The notes under the pieces were generated by a model. That model searched no databases, was not told the origin of the DNA, and was given only the letters and a program-made list of their open reading frames with translations. From the NCBI GenBank assembly GCA_049671305.1, contig JBATUR010000007.1, positions 1 to 23,261 of the forward strand: DNA of 23,261 nt. The letters run 5' to 3'. Positions 1-7,821 of the stretch are shown in pieces. Both the position numbers and the translations under genes were made by a program. This DNA comes from CADCTM01 sp049671305. Lineage in GTDB: Bacteria > Cyanobacteriota > Cyanobacteriia > Cyanobacteriales > Coleofasciculaceae. Position 1 is the first letter of the stretch, and every line of letters starts with the position of its first letter.

Positions 1-1029
1 TTTTTTTTCGATATTATCTAAACGATATTTATAGTTTTCTAGATTTACTTGAATTGTTTGATTTTGATTTTCCAAGGCGCTCAATTCTGTGGTGTAGTCT
101 GCCAAATTTATAAAATTATTGGTTAAAGTTATTTGAAATTGATTAATATCTAATTTATTAGTCTTTAATTGTGTAGGCAGTTGTCTAATTTGATTGATTG
201 AGGGTTGAATTTCGATATATTCTTTTTTTATGTTAGCTTTTTGTTCACGGCTTTGATAGTAAGACCAAACAATTTTATGACGGTATTCAAATAAGCGCAA
301 AAAGTCTTGATAGCTTTTTTGTACACAACGTTTTGTTTCTGCTAATGTTTGGTTGTGGGGAAATAGCCAAATTAATATATGATGACTTTCTGTCCTAAAT
401 TTATCCCAAAATTCTTTACCAGTTAAACCTAAGTTGTTGGGACGATACCACAACTCAAAGACTGTGCCGCCCAATAAGTTACCTTTGCCGATAAAATCTC
501 GCTCCCAGTTGTAATTGCTGACGAGTTGGGTGTAGCAATTTTGAGCAATCTTTTCAATCTCATCATCAGTTTTATTACTGGTTAACTGTCCCCAAGCTAG
601 CCAAGTTTGTCCAATTGTGCCTGTTTGTTGATTAAGGCGTTGAACAATTTCTTGTTTGAGGTTTTTGTAAGGTTGATCAGCAAGATTTTGTTCTTGATCA
701 TTCGATTTTCCATTAGCATCTAGTTTACCAGAATAATCGACTAACAAAGCATAGCTATCACCAACTTGTAGGGGATAGTAGTAGCCATCTAAAGTCGGGT
801 GAAACTTGCGGACTTTTGTTTCTAGTAATTCTAGGACTTCAACGTCAGTATGTTTATATTTTTTGATTTCTTGGTATTTTTCTTGAAAGCTGATTTCGTC
901 TAAGTCGCCATAGATTTTTTGACAAAATTGTTGACAGTTGCGGTCAATTTTCTGCTCATCTTGTCCTAAACCATCTTTTAAATCATAAACAAATAAGTCA
1001 ATACTAGGATAAATAATTGTGTCAGACAT
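1..1029 (-). CDS. Conserved-looking hypothetical protein, partial (3' end beyond left edge)
   Basis: The minus strand is open without a stop from an ATG at 1029 down to base 1 (343 codons), so the C-terminus is missing. The start is supported by position: it lies one base after the stop of the upstream 130-aa gene (TAA-A-ATG), so translation is probably coupled. The N-terminus reads MSDTIIYPSIDLFVYDLKDG. The body is rich in Trp, Tyr and charged residues (e.g. ELWYRPNN, HHILIWLFPHN). The last 60 or so visible residues (QFQITLTNNFINLADY..., LENYKYRLDNIEKK) have the heptad look of a long coiled coil. I do not recognise a named family. The coiled coil running towards the missing end recalls CorA-like proteins, where a membrane hairpin follows, but that is a guess. 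Its place as last visible gene of a CHAT-protease operon makes it a candidate substrate or effector (inference). Confidence 0.85.
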   Translation of the reverse strand, partial: MSDTIIYPSIDLFVYDLKDGLGQDEQKIDRNCQQFCQKIYGDLDEISFQEKYQEIKKYKHTDVEVLELLETKVRKFHPTLDGYYYPLQVGDSYALLVDYSGKLDANGKSNDQEQNLADQPYKNLKQEIVQRLNQQTGTIGQTWLAWGQLTSNKTDDEIEKIAQNCYTQLVSNYNWERDFIGKGNLLGGTVFELWYRPNNLGLTGKEFWDKFRTESHHILIWLFPHNQTLAETKRCVQKSYQDFLRLFEYRHKIVWSYYQSREQKANIKKEYIEIQPSINQIRQLPTQLKTNKLDINQFQITLTNNFINLADYTTELSALENQNQTIQVNLENYKYRLDNIEKK

Positions 1030-1030
1030 T

Positions 1031-1423
1031 TTAGTTATTGCCAGTAATGATCTGCCAAATTCTTTTTAGCCTATTAGTATTTTCTGGTTTTCTTGTAGCA
1101 GCAACTGAATCAACTTCACTAAACATATCTATAGCCAAATTAGTGATTTCTTCAGTGGTTTGTGTGGGGAGAGGTTCGGGAGAAAGACCTTTACTACGTT
1201 CCCTGGCAACGTTGTCTAAGGCTATCAATTCATCTTGATAAAGCTCATCTAATGGTTTATAGCTTTCGGCAATAATATCTAAGTTTACAAGTTGAGTTGG
1301 ATCATTAGACAAAGCTTTGCCAATTTCATTAACTTGAGCTTGAATATCGGCAGGTAGCGGGTGATTCAACTTCTTTAAGGCGGAGAGAAAGGCGAGTGAG
1401 GAATTATATTGAGAAGGTGTCAT
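1031..1423 (-). CDS. Small helical hypothetical protein coupled to the CHAT protease
   Basis: This is a 130-aa protein, predicted by eye to be almost all helical and acidic in the middle, with no signal peptide, membrane segment or known motif. Its ATG overlaps the stop of the CHAT gene in an ATGA arrangement (1420-1423), and its own stop is one base before the next ATG. It is therefore very probably part of the same operon and translationally coupled. The C-terminus NRLKRIWQIITGNN repeats the LKRIWQ-like motif found at the N-termini of the TPR protein (MLKRIWQWL) and the CHAT protein (MLRRIWRWL). That suggests a shared docking or membrane-binding element. The function is unknown; an adaptor for, or substrate of, the protease is possible but unproven. 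Confidence 0.8.
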   Translation of the reverse strand: MTPSQYNSSLAFLSALKKLNHPLPADIQAQVNEIGKALSNDPTQLVNLDIIAESYKPLDELYQDELIALDNVARERSKGLSPEPLPTQTTEEITNLAIDMFSEVDSVAATRKPENTNRLKRIWQIITGNN

Positions 1424-4254
1424 GATAATTTAGGGTTGATATTACCTGTAATTGTGAAAGCTGCCCAATAATAGGGATGGTTAAACTTTTTTTGCTGCTG
1501 TTCAGATAATGCCTTTTTCTTGATTTCTGTTAATTTTCTTCTGATAAAGGGGCGCAAAGGCTGCTCTGTTTGCGGTAGTTTTTTGAATATTACTTCATAG
1601 TATCTTTCTAGTTTTTTATCAGTAAGATTTTTCAGCCAGTTAACTGCTTTAAATAAAGCAATGTTTGGGCTTTTGCCTTTTTTGATTTGCCAGTAAAAGT
1701 AAATCATCAGCAAACTACTAGCTTCTTCTGGTATTGTCCAAAGAGTCGTTACTATATTAGCAGCTTGTTGATACATAAAGCTACTAACTAATCCTACATA
1801 TTCGTCTTTGATAGTTTCTCTATCTGTGATGCCAGTTTCACAAGCAGCAAGGGTAATTAACTGATAGTTATTTAGGCTCAGTTTATGGATATCTTCTATG
1901 GTTAAATCATCTGTGCCACTGAGGAAGAGAGCTGGTTTTTTGCTACGCTCAGATGTATAGGCTCCATGTCCGGTAAAGTGAAAGATTTGATGGCTATCTT
2001 TTAGGGCATCTATGACAGCTTCTTTGGTGGCATTTTGTCCAGAAATTCTTGTAGTTTTGCAGTTATTGAAGAGTTGGGTAATGGCGGCTGATTCGATTTC
2101 GGCATAAGGAAGTGCGGTTAAGTTTTCGCTATTGGGATGTTCGACACTTAGTAGAGATGAAAGGCTTTTTATATTTGCCGTTTGTAGGTTTAAGCCAATT
2201 TGGGCGCTGGGTAAGTAAGTGATGGTGAAGCTATTAGGAAATAGGGCGTGAATTGGGAAACGGTGTAAGTCGCGGTGAGGAATGAGGATGAGTTGGTTGA
2301 TGTTGGCAAGTTCGTATAAGATGCCTGGGATATTGAGGATATTACTGAGATTTTCTAGCATTCCTGGTAAGTTATCTCGCCAAGAATTCTGTGGTTGATT
2401 ATTCTCTGTTTTTAAAGAAGGTTGGGCAAAATCGACTTTTTTATTACTACTGTAATCCTGATATTGTTGATCCCAATCTTTCACCCATTCTTCCAAATTT
2501 TGTAGGCATTTGAGGGCGGTTGTGGATGTGTTGCTGTCAGTTTCTGCTCTTACTCCCTCTCCTCTTAGGGGAGGGTTGGGGAGGGGTTTTATTACTATTG
2601 GTTCCTCTGCACCATGTTTAATTATAAAAGTTGTCAGGGCACATTCACTGAGATGCCAGTAAATAATTGCAGTTGTGGAATTTAGTAGTTGTTGAATTTC
2701 TTGATAGCTGGGGCTGAGAATATGTTGGTTTTGGGCATCTAATATGCCTGTGAGGTAGAGATTTTTATACCTTTCTGCGGTTTCTAAGGCAGGTATAAGA
2801 TCGCCATCTTCAACTAAGATATCTACCCGCATTCGAGAAAGTCCGCTATATTTGGCGACTAGCTGGTGTTTTTGGGCGGATGTTGTTTTGGTGTTAAATT
2901 GCTGTTGCAATACTTCTAAAGCTTGTTTGCGCCATTGCTTCGCCTCGGCGTCTTTTCTTAAGCCAAATAAGACGTTAATTAGTTTTTGTACTACTTCTAG
3001 ATGTAATTCGGGAAAGGCTTCTGGTGTGAGGGTGAGCAGGGCTTGCTGATACTCGTTTACGGCTTTGCGATACTCGTCTACAGATACAGTTTCATACCCG
3101 CATATATTGTAAATTGGTTTTTCCTGTCCTTGGACATAGTGCGCGTAGCCCATTGCTTGATGTAAGCATCCCCAGCCTTCGGGGTGAGTGTCTTGGGGGC
3201 AATGTTTTAAGCCTTCTTGCAGACACAATAATCTCCCCTCATAGCCGCGCTCAGTCAGAGTAGGATTTTCCTTGACAACTTGGGATTTGGGGAATTGCAT
3301 TTGTAACATGAAGGCGGCTTGAGGGGAATAGCCACGCGAATTTCCTGCTGCAACGCCTCGGTTGCCCCAAGCTTCGTAGTAATCAGATTTAATTTCCAGG
3401 GCTTTGTCAAAAAATGCGATCGCTTCTTCATATCGCTGTAAATGATCGCATAGCACAGCGCCCCGGTTGTTCCAAGCTTCGTGGTCGTCAGGTTTAATAG
3501 AGAGAACTTTGTCAAAGGATGCGATCGCTTGTTCATATCGTCCTAAGTTCTTCAGCACAACGCCACGGTTGTGCCAAGTTTCGTACAAGTCAGGTTGAAT
3601 TTGTAAGGCTTTATCGAAAGATGCGATCGCTTCTTCATGTCGCCCTAAGTTCTCCAGCACCATGCCACGTTTGCACCAAGCATCGTGGTAGTCAGGTTTA
3701 ATTTCCAGGGCTTTGTCGTAGGAAGCGATCGCTTGTTCATATTGTCCTAAGTTATCCAGCGCATTGCCACGGCTGTTCCAAGCTTGGTGGTCGTCATGTT
3801 TAAGAGAGAGAGCTTTGTCGTAGGATGCGATCGCCTGTTCATATTGTCCTAAGTTATACAGCGCATTGCCCCGGTTGCACCAAGCTTGGTGTAAGTCAGA
3901 TTTAAATTCCAGAGCTTTGTCGTAGGAAGTGATCGCCTGTTCATATTGCTCTAACTTGCCCAGCGCAACGCCCCGGTTGCACCAAGCATAGTAGAAGTCA
4001 TGTTGAATTTCTAGAGCTTTGTCGTAGGAAGCAACAGCACCCAGAAAATTTCCTGTCATTAATTGCTCATTTCCTTGATCAAACAATGCCACTGCTTCAT
4101 CACTATCAGCATCATTGAGGCTTAACCTTTCTACCTGCATCTCTCCCACCACATCAGAAGCAGGCAAAATTTCTCCCTCATTCTTACTCCCTCTCCTCTT
4201 AGGGGAGGGCTGGGGAGGGGTTCTCCATAACCACCGCCAAATCCGCCTGAGCAT
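1420..4254 (-). CDS. TPR-CHAT caspase-like cysteine protease
   Basis: This 944-aa protein starts MLRRIWRWLW. Seven tetratricopeptide repeats of 34-35 residues lie at about 54-292, each with the W..RG.AL.NLG.YE.AIASYDKAL pattern, followed by a degenerate eighth. A helical region of about 200 residues comes next, then a C-terminal CHAT domain (clan CD peptidase fold). The catalytic His is His763 in HFTGHGAY and the Cys is Cys805 in LAACETG, which are the standard CHAT dyad positions, so the enzyme should be active. CHAT proteases in bacteria cut a partner protein after activation, as in the TPR-CHAT subunit of Craspase; no Cas gene is visible here. Two short palindromic repeats are translated within it, at residues 11-24 and 556-569. 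The seventh TPR has one extra residue. Two co-transcribed small genes follow. Its target and trigger are unknown. Confidence 0.93.
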   Translation of the reverse strand: MLRRIWRWLWRTPPQPSPKRRGSKNEGEILPASDVVGEMQVERLSLNDADSDEAVALFDQGNEQLMTGNFLGAVASYDKALEIQHDFYYAWCNRGVALGKLEQYEQAITSYDKALEFKSDLHQAWCNRGNALYNLGQYEQAIASYDKALSLKHDDHQAWNSRGNALDNLGQYEQAIASYDKALEIKPDYHDAWCKRGMVLENLGRHEEAIASFDKALQIQPDLYETWHNRGVVLKNLGRYEQAIASFDKVLSIKPDDHEAWNNRGAVLCDHLQRYEEAIAFFDKALEIKSDYYEAWGNRGVAAGNSRGYSPQAAFMLQMQFPKSQVVKENPTLTERGYEGRLLCLQEGLKHCPQDTHPEGWGCLHQAMGYAHYVQGQEKPIYNICGYETVSVDEYRKAVNEYQQALLTLTPEAFPELHLEVVQKLINVLFGLRKDAEAKQWRKQALEVLQQQFNTKTTSAQKHQLVAKYSGLSRMRVDILVEDGDLIPALETAERYKNLYLTGILDAQNQHILSPSYQEIQQLLNSTTAIIYWHLSECALTTFIIKHGAEEPIVIKPLPNPPLRGEGVRAETDSNTSTTALKCLQNLEEWVKDWDQQYQDYSSNKKVDFAQPSLKTENNQPQNSWRDNLPGMLENLSNILNIPGILYELANINQLILIPHRDLHRFPIHALFPNSFTITYLPSAQIGLNLQTANIKSLSSLLSVEHPNSENLTALPYAEIESAAITQLFNNCKTTRISGQNATKEAVIDALKDSHQIFHFTGHGAYTSERSKKPALFLSGTDDLTIEDIHKLSLNNYQLITLAACETGITDRETIKDEYVGLVSSFMYQQAANIVTTLWTIPEEASSLLMIYFYWQIKKGKSPNIALFKAVNWLKNLTDKKLERYYEVIFKKLPQTEQPLRPFIRRKLTEIKKKALSEQQQKKFNHPYYWAAFTITGNINPKLS
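2549..2588. repeat. Palindromic repeat inside CHAT gene, copy 2
   Basis: This 40-bp element has a hairpin core, CCCTCTCC-TCTTA-GGGGAGGG, followed by TTGGGGAGGGG. It matches the copy at 4183-4222 at 39 of 40 bases. On the coding strand it is read as roughly KPLPNPPLRGEGV (residues 556-569), a segment out of character with the flanking protein and lying between the helical region and the CHAT domain. The reading frame is kept. Repeats of this look are widespread in cyanobacterial genomes (general knowledge). Confidence 0.85.
3416..4038. repeat. 102-bp tandem TPR-coding repeats, each holding a HIP1 octamer
   Basis: The TPR-coding DNA repeats every 102 bp (105 bp once). Five units carry an exact GCGATCGC, at 3416, 3521, 3623, 3725 and 3827. 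The sixth has GTGATCGC at 3929 and the seventh a degenerate GCAACAGC at 4031. All encode the same part of the repeat, the AIA/AIT before SYDK. The units are similar enough at DNA level to allow copy-number change by recombination. Confidence 0.85.
4183..4222. repeat. Palindromic repeat inside CHAT gene, copy 1
   Basis: This copy has the same 40-bp sequence as 2549-2588 with one difference (GGGCTGGGG here, GGGTTGGGG there). It sits directly after the N-terminal MLRRIWRWLW and is translated as RTPPQPSPKRRGSK (about residues 11-24). The reading frame differs from copy 2 by one base, so the two copies give unrelated peptides (PPQPSPKRR against PLPNPPLRG). This shows that a DNA element moved rather than a protein motif being duplicated. 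Confidence 0.85.
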
Positions 4255-4337
4255 TAGCTGTATTTAGTTACATTTACTTTAAAATATAGCGTCAGCTTAG
4301 TAAATCTGGATTGAGGCAATCCTAAGCAGCGACAATT

Positions 4338-4365
4338 GTAGGGGCGTACAGCCGTACGCCCCTAC
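4338..4365. repeat. REP-like intergenic palindrome
   Basis: This is a perfect 12-bp inverted repeat, GTAGGGGCGTAC and GTACGCCCCTAC, with a four-base loop (AGCC). It lies in the 132-bp gap between the TPR gene and the CHAT gene. In the transcript it would form a stable hairpin and could set different levels for the two genes. No T-run follows on the minus strand, so it is not a classical terminator. Confidence 0.8.
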
Positions 4366-4386
4366 CCAGAATTAGGCAAACAAAAC

Positions 4387-5373
4387 CTAACTTCCCTGAA
4401 GTTCCTGCGCCTTCTCATAACTGGTATTCGACTCTTCCCACCGTCCCAAATTAGACAGTGCATTGCCGCGATTATGCCAAACTTCTCGGATATCCGGTTG
4501 AATTTCAATCACCTTATCGTAAGCATAAATCGCTTCCTCAAACCGCCCAGCTTTTGAGAGCACGTTGCCCTTATTAAACCAAACCTCGTGCAAATGCGGC
4601 TGAATTTCTAAAGCCTTGTTATAAGATGCGATCGCTTCTTCCAAATTTCCTGCTTCCTCTTCTTGCAAACCTTGGGCAAAAAAGATTTCTGCCTCAGTTG
4701 CGGCTGCCTCATTCGCGGCATTAAATTGATTAACTACCGCCTCAATTACAACCTGTGGATCAGTTGTTTCAATTCCCACTTGTTCAGCAATCATTTGCAC
4801 TAACAACGGGTCTTCTTGTAACCTAACCAACAACTCATCTAGGCTAATCGTTTCTGTTGGCTGCTCAACTTCTGCCTCGCCTTCCTCTTGGTAAGGTGCT
4901 TCCGTTGCTTCTATTTCTTCTACAGACTCCAGAAAAGCCGCATCATCGCCGTCAAACTCCCAAATCGGTTCTTTAGGATTTCGATCCAACAACTGTGTAC
5001 CGATACTATATGCTACTTCGCCAATTTCTTGCAAAGACCTAACTGGTATAGTTTTTTCACCCAACTGCACCAACCGCCCTGCCAACTCATTATTCAATGC
5101 AGGTGAAGCCAAGACTCGTTCCCCAAAGCGCCGTAGCCAAGACGCCCACTCACTGAAGGGGGTACGTCCTTTCATGCCCTCAAACCATCTTATAATTCGG
5201 TCTTGCTGCCAGCCATGTGCTATTCCTTCGAGGAGTTGACGAAATAGATATTCGTAATCTGAATCTGCTAGTGGCGGCGCTTCCCTGGTTGGGGAGGAAG
5301 GTATAGAAGATTGGGGAGTCTCAAACAGACGCCCAAACAACCCCTTGAGCCACTGCCAAATCCGCTTAAGCAT
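4387..5373 (-). CDS. TPR protein with N-terminal amphipathic tag, first gene of CHAT module
   Basis: This 328-aa protein begins MLKRIWQWLKGLFGRLF, an amphipathic basic and aromatic helix that could bind membrane or a partner. Residues about 35-135 form a helical domain with conserved-looking Trp and Arg (GWQQDRIIRWFEGMKGR, FSEWASWLRRFGERVL). An acidic linker follows (about 140-225), then three TPRs at 228-328. The gene lies 132 bp upstream of the TPR-CHAT gene in the same direction and shares its N-terminal motif, so a common function is likely. TPRs bind proteins; a sensor or scaffold for the protease is a reasonable inference. A HIP1 octamer at 4628-4635 sits at the same TPR position as in the CHAT gene. 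Confidence 0.9.
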   Translation of the reverse strand: MLKRIWQWLKGLFGRLFETPQSSIPSSPTREAPPLADSDYEYLFRQLLEGIAHGWQQDRIIRWFEGMKGRTPFSEWASWLRRFGERVLASPALNNELAGRLVQLGEKTIPVRSLQEIGEVAYSIGTQLLDRNPKEPIWEFDGDDAAFLESVEEIEATEAPYQEEGEAEVEQPTETISLDELLVRLQEDPLLVQMIAEQVGIETTDPQVVIEAVVNQFNAANEAAATEAEIFFAQGLQEEEAGNLEEAIASYNKALEIQPHLHEVWFNKGNVLSKAGRFEEAIYAYDKVIEIQPDIREVWHNRGNALSNLGRWEESNTSYEKAQELQGS

Positions 5374-5779
5374 CTGTCATCCCTTTGGTTTGCGATCGCA
5401 TTAATTCTGTATTTTAGACTGACACGTTGCAAAGGACGTACGCTATCACCTTAAACCATCTTTGCTAGTCTACCTTTTTCAAGATAATTATGGCGATTTT
5501 GGGCAAATTTTCTTGGTTCTTTAAGCAAGCTGAGGATGACTTGAGCAACTGCAAGGCGCAGGAGCTAGCAATTCGGCGCTGCTAAAGTGATAGTGATGAG
5601 GTTATTATCTCATTGGTCAGTCCAAAAGCGATCGCTAGTCGAAAACTATCAAGCATGGCAAAATTCTTAAATAATCAGTCAAAGATCAAGACTTTTAATC
5701 AAGCAATAAAAAGTTATTACCTAACCTGATTTTTGCTCAGATTATCAGTCGCCTTACCTTTCCTCAATCATTCAAAATA
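5374..5779. other. Intergenic region between divergent TPR gene and MscS gene
   Basis: These 406 bp must hold the promoters of both divergent units, but I could not identify convincing -35/-10 pairs or a known operator. HIP1 octamers lie at 5392-5399 and 5628-5635. A 31-codon ORF (5490-5585, MAILGKFSWF...) has no ribosome-binding site and is not supported as a gene. Confidence 0.6.
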
Positions 5780-6805
5780 ATGCAATCTTACCTCATAAAA
5801 ACCTGGCTTTTTCCGCTTATCTTAATTTTAGCTTTTGGATTATTTGGCATAGTTTTTGAGAAGATATTTTTTAATAAACTTAACGAATTTGTTACTAAAA
5901 GAGAATTTCCAGGTAGTCAATTGCTTTTAGTTTCTTTGCAGCGAATACCAAGCTTAGTGTTTTTGCTGGCAGGAATTTATGGGGCAATTTTCATGATGCC
6001 AATTGACCCAAAACTTTCGGCAATTTTACAAAAGTTTTTGGTTGCTATTAGCTTATTTACCATCTTTTTAGTTTTAGCAAAATTAACGGCAGGTTTTGTT
6101 AGATTATCTAGTCAGAGAATTGAAGGGCTTTCGGTATCTTTACTATCCAACCTGGCTCAAATCTTCGTTTTGACGCTGGGACTTTTAATTACCTTGCAAA
6201 CGCTTGGTATTGAAATTACACCAATCATCGCCACGTTAGGAGTTGGTGGTTTAGCCGTTGCTTTGGCGTTTCAGGATACTTTTTCTAACTTGTTATCGGG
6301 CTTATATTTAATTATTTCTCGGCAGGTAAAAAGAGGCGATTATATCAAGTTAGCAAGTGGTGAAGAAGGTTATGTTCATGACATCACTTGGCGCAATACC
6401 ACCATCCGAGAAATACCAAATAATATTATTATTGTTCCTAATAATAAGCTCTCTAATGCTATCTTTAAAAACTATCACTTACCCTTTAAGGAAATCATAC
6501 TACAAATCCCCGTTGGTGTTAGTTATGACAGCAATCTTGAAAAAGTGGAAAAAGTCACAGTTGAGGTTGCTCAAACAATTCTGGAAACAGTTGAAGGTGG
6601 AATTTCGGAATTTCAACCATTTATCCGTTATCAAGCCTTTGAAGATTTCAGTATCAATTTTATTGTCTATTTAAGAGTTAATGAGTTTTTTGATCAACGT
6701 TTGGTTAGACATGAATTTATTAAACAATTGCACCGACGCTATCGAGAAGAAGAAATCCAAATTCCTTTTCCAACTCGGACTGTCTACTTTCAAAATAAAG
6801 AGTAA
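5780..6805 (+). CDS. MscS-family mechanosensitive ion channel
   Basis: This 341-aa inner-membrane protein has hydrophobic segments at about 11-29, 53-73, 83-104 and 122-144. The MscS pore helix and beta domain follow: a Gly/Ala-rich stretch (LGVGGLAVALAFQDT, about 153-167), then LIISRQVKRGDYI and GYVHDITWRNTTIREIPNN, which are typical of MscS. The C-terminus has the usual alpha/beta cage domain. It opens under membrane tension to release solutes during osmotic downshock (family knowledge). It stands alone, divergent from the CHAT module, with a hairpin just after the stop. Base composition is AT-rich compared with the genes to its right. The start is the first ATG; the ribosome-binding site is weak. 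Confidence 0.93.
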   Translation: MQSYLIKTWLFPLILILAFGLFGIVFEKIFFNKLNEFVTKREFPGSQLLLVSLQRIPSLVFLLAGIYGAIFMMPIDPKLSAILQKFLVAISLFTIFLVLAKLTAGFVRLSSQRIEGLSVSLLSNLAQIFVLTLGLLITLQTLGIEITPIIATLGVGGLAVALAFQDTFSNLLSGLYLIISRQVKRGDYIKLASGEEGYVHDITWRNTTIREIPNNIIIVPNNKLSNAIFKNYHLPFKEIILQIPVGVSYDSNLEKVEKVTVEVAQTILETVEGGISEFQPFIRYQAFEDFSINFIVYLRVNEFFDQRLVRHEFIKQLHRRYREEEIQIPFPTRTVYFQNKE

Positions 6806-6812
6806 TTGCAGC

Positions 6813-6843
6813 AAAAAGCCCGACAGTTTGAAATTGGGTTTTT
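6813..6843 (+). terminator. Likely intrinsic terminator of the MscS gene
   Basis: Seven bases after the stop codon, AAAAAGCCC and GGGTTTTT can pair with one bulged G around a 14-base loop, leaving a short T-run on the plus strand. The stem is weak, so the call is moderate. Confidence 0.45.
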
Positions 6844-7263
6844 GAACCGCTGAGAGTTCAAACGAAAAATAAGATTGCTGTAGAGGATACAACCATAACG
6901 TATTACGAACTAGATGAGGAATCATCTGTTTAGAGAATATTCAGCAACTTAAAAGAGAAAGCCATTTTAGCCGTGTGGCGTGGCATAAGGCATCGCGACA
7001 ACAAGCTTCAAAATGGATGTATCAGCTATAGACTAGACGTTGCTGGTACGTGTGAACTCATTTTAACCTCGGTTACTACTAAAATTAAGCCAAGGCAGCA
7101 CCTAGTTTGTCAAAAATGCTTTCCAATTGTCAGTTATAGTAATTTACTATCTTGAAGAAACTGACATTTTTAGTGACACCAGTCTAAGCTGTTATTAGTA
7201 ATGGTTATTAGACCACCTAGAACGGCATAAACTAATATTTACTTAGTGTTTGAGGAGTTAAAG
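6844..7263. other. Gene-free stretch upstream of the iron cluster
   Basis: About 420 bp lie before the lipoprotein start. A 60-codon ORF at 6973-7155 has no ribosome-binding site and no recognisable sequence. No clear Fur box (GATAATGATAATCATTATC type) was seen, although the downstream genes concern iron. The promoter of the lipoprotein gene should lie near 7180-7250. Confidence 0.5.
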
Positions 7264-7785
7264 ATGATTCGTTCCAAATTTGTGCTTGTGGCTAGTATAC
7301 TAATGCTGATGTTTGTTAGTGGCTGCAATCAAGACGAAGCGGCAGAAGAATTTATTGAACCGAGCCCTGTAGCCGTCAAAAAGAAAGTCAAAGTCACTCC
7401 TGGTGCAAAGGTTGCTGCAAATAAAGCTGCTGCCCCAGCTAATGCTAACAAAGCCAAACCCAAAGCTTCTACGGCAGCGGGAGCAACCAACACCCAGCAA
7501 ACCCTGGCAAAATTGAACGGCTACTTACCAGCAGCAGTCAATGCGCTCCAGGCTGATAATGTAGACCAAGCCAAGCAATATGTGCAAGACTTCAGTGCTA
7601 ACTGGAAGTTAAAAGGCATCCAAGCTGCTGTGAAAAAACAATCTCCAGAGTCTTTTGCCGAAATTTCTAAATCTTTGACTAATGTCAATAATGCTATGAA
7701 AGCACCAACTCCAGATAAAGCCCAGGCAACAACGGCAATTCAATCTCTTTCACAAGCTGTAAGTGAATATGCCCAAGGAACCTGA
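7264..7785 (+). CDS. Lipoprotein resembling the extracytoplasmic domain of FTR1 iron permeases
   Basis: This 173-aa lipoprotein uses the ATG at 7264 because GAGGAG (7252-7257) lies six bases before it; a GTG at 7246 would place the Shine-Dalgarno inside the gene. The signal peptide MIRSKFVLVASILMLMFVSG ends in the lipobox VSGC (Cys21). A low-complexity Lys/Ala/Pro linker follows, then a helical domain of about 90 residues: QAKQYVQDFSANW, SPESFAEISKSLTNV, then TAIQSLSQAVSEY. This pattern (Y..F...W, then S...F..I...L..V, then AL..L) looks like the domain preceding the membrane part in long bacterial FTR1 proteins. A short FTR1 lies two genes downstream, so it may act as the separate periplasmic partner (inference). 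It is followed by a clear terminator. Confidence 0.8.
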   Translation: MIRSKFVLVASILMLMFVSGCNQDEAAEEFIEPSPVAVKKKVKVTPGAKVAANKAAAPANANKAKPKASTAAGATNTQQTLAKLNGYLPAAVNALQADNVDQAKQYVQDFSANWKLKGIQAAVKKQSPESFAEISKSLTNVNNAMKAPTPDKAQATTAIQSLSQAVSEYAQGT

Positions 7786-7821
7786 CTAGCGGCAATTTAA
7801 AATTAATCTGACCAAAATTAA

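Noticed and set aside
3255..3536. A 93-codon ORF on the minus strand within the CHAT gene
   Set aside because: It is another frame of the TPR repeats; periodic DNA keeps neighbouring frames open. The TPR-CHAT frame explains the sequence.
3416..4038. Regular repeats that could suggest a CRISPR array
   Set aside because: The period is 102 bp without unique spacers, and every unit encodes a TPR in frame.
1420..4254. TPR-CHAT as part of a type III-E CRISPR (Craspase) system
   Set aside because: No Cas7-11/gRAMP gene, no repeat array and no Csx30-like protein were seen; only the domain combination is shared.
5490..5585. A 31-codon ORF between the TPR and MscS genes
   Set aside because: No Shine-Dalgarno, no recognisable sequence, and such a short ORF is expected by chance.
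6671..6925. An 84-codon minus-strand ORF over the MscS 3' end
   Set aside because: It is antisense to conserved MscS codons and spans the likely terminator.
6973..7155. A 60-codon ORF before the lipoprotein gene
   Set aside because: No ribosome-binding site or recognisable product; likely chance.
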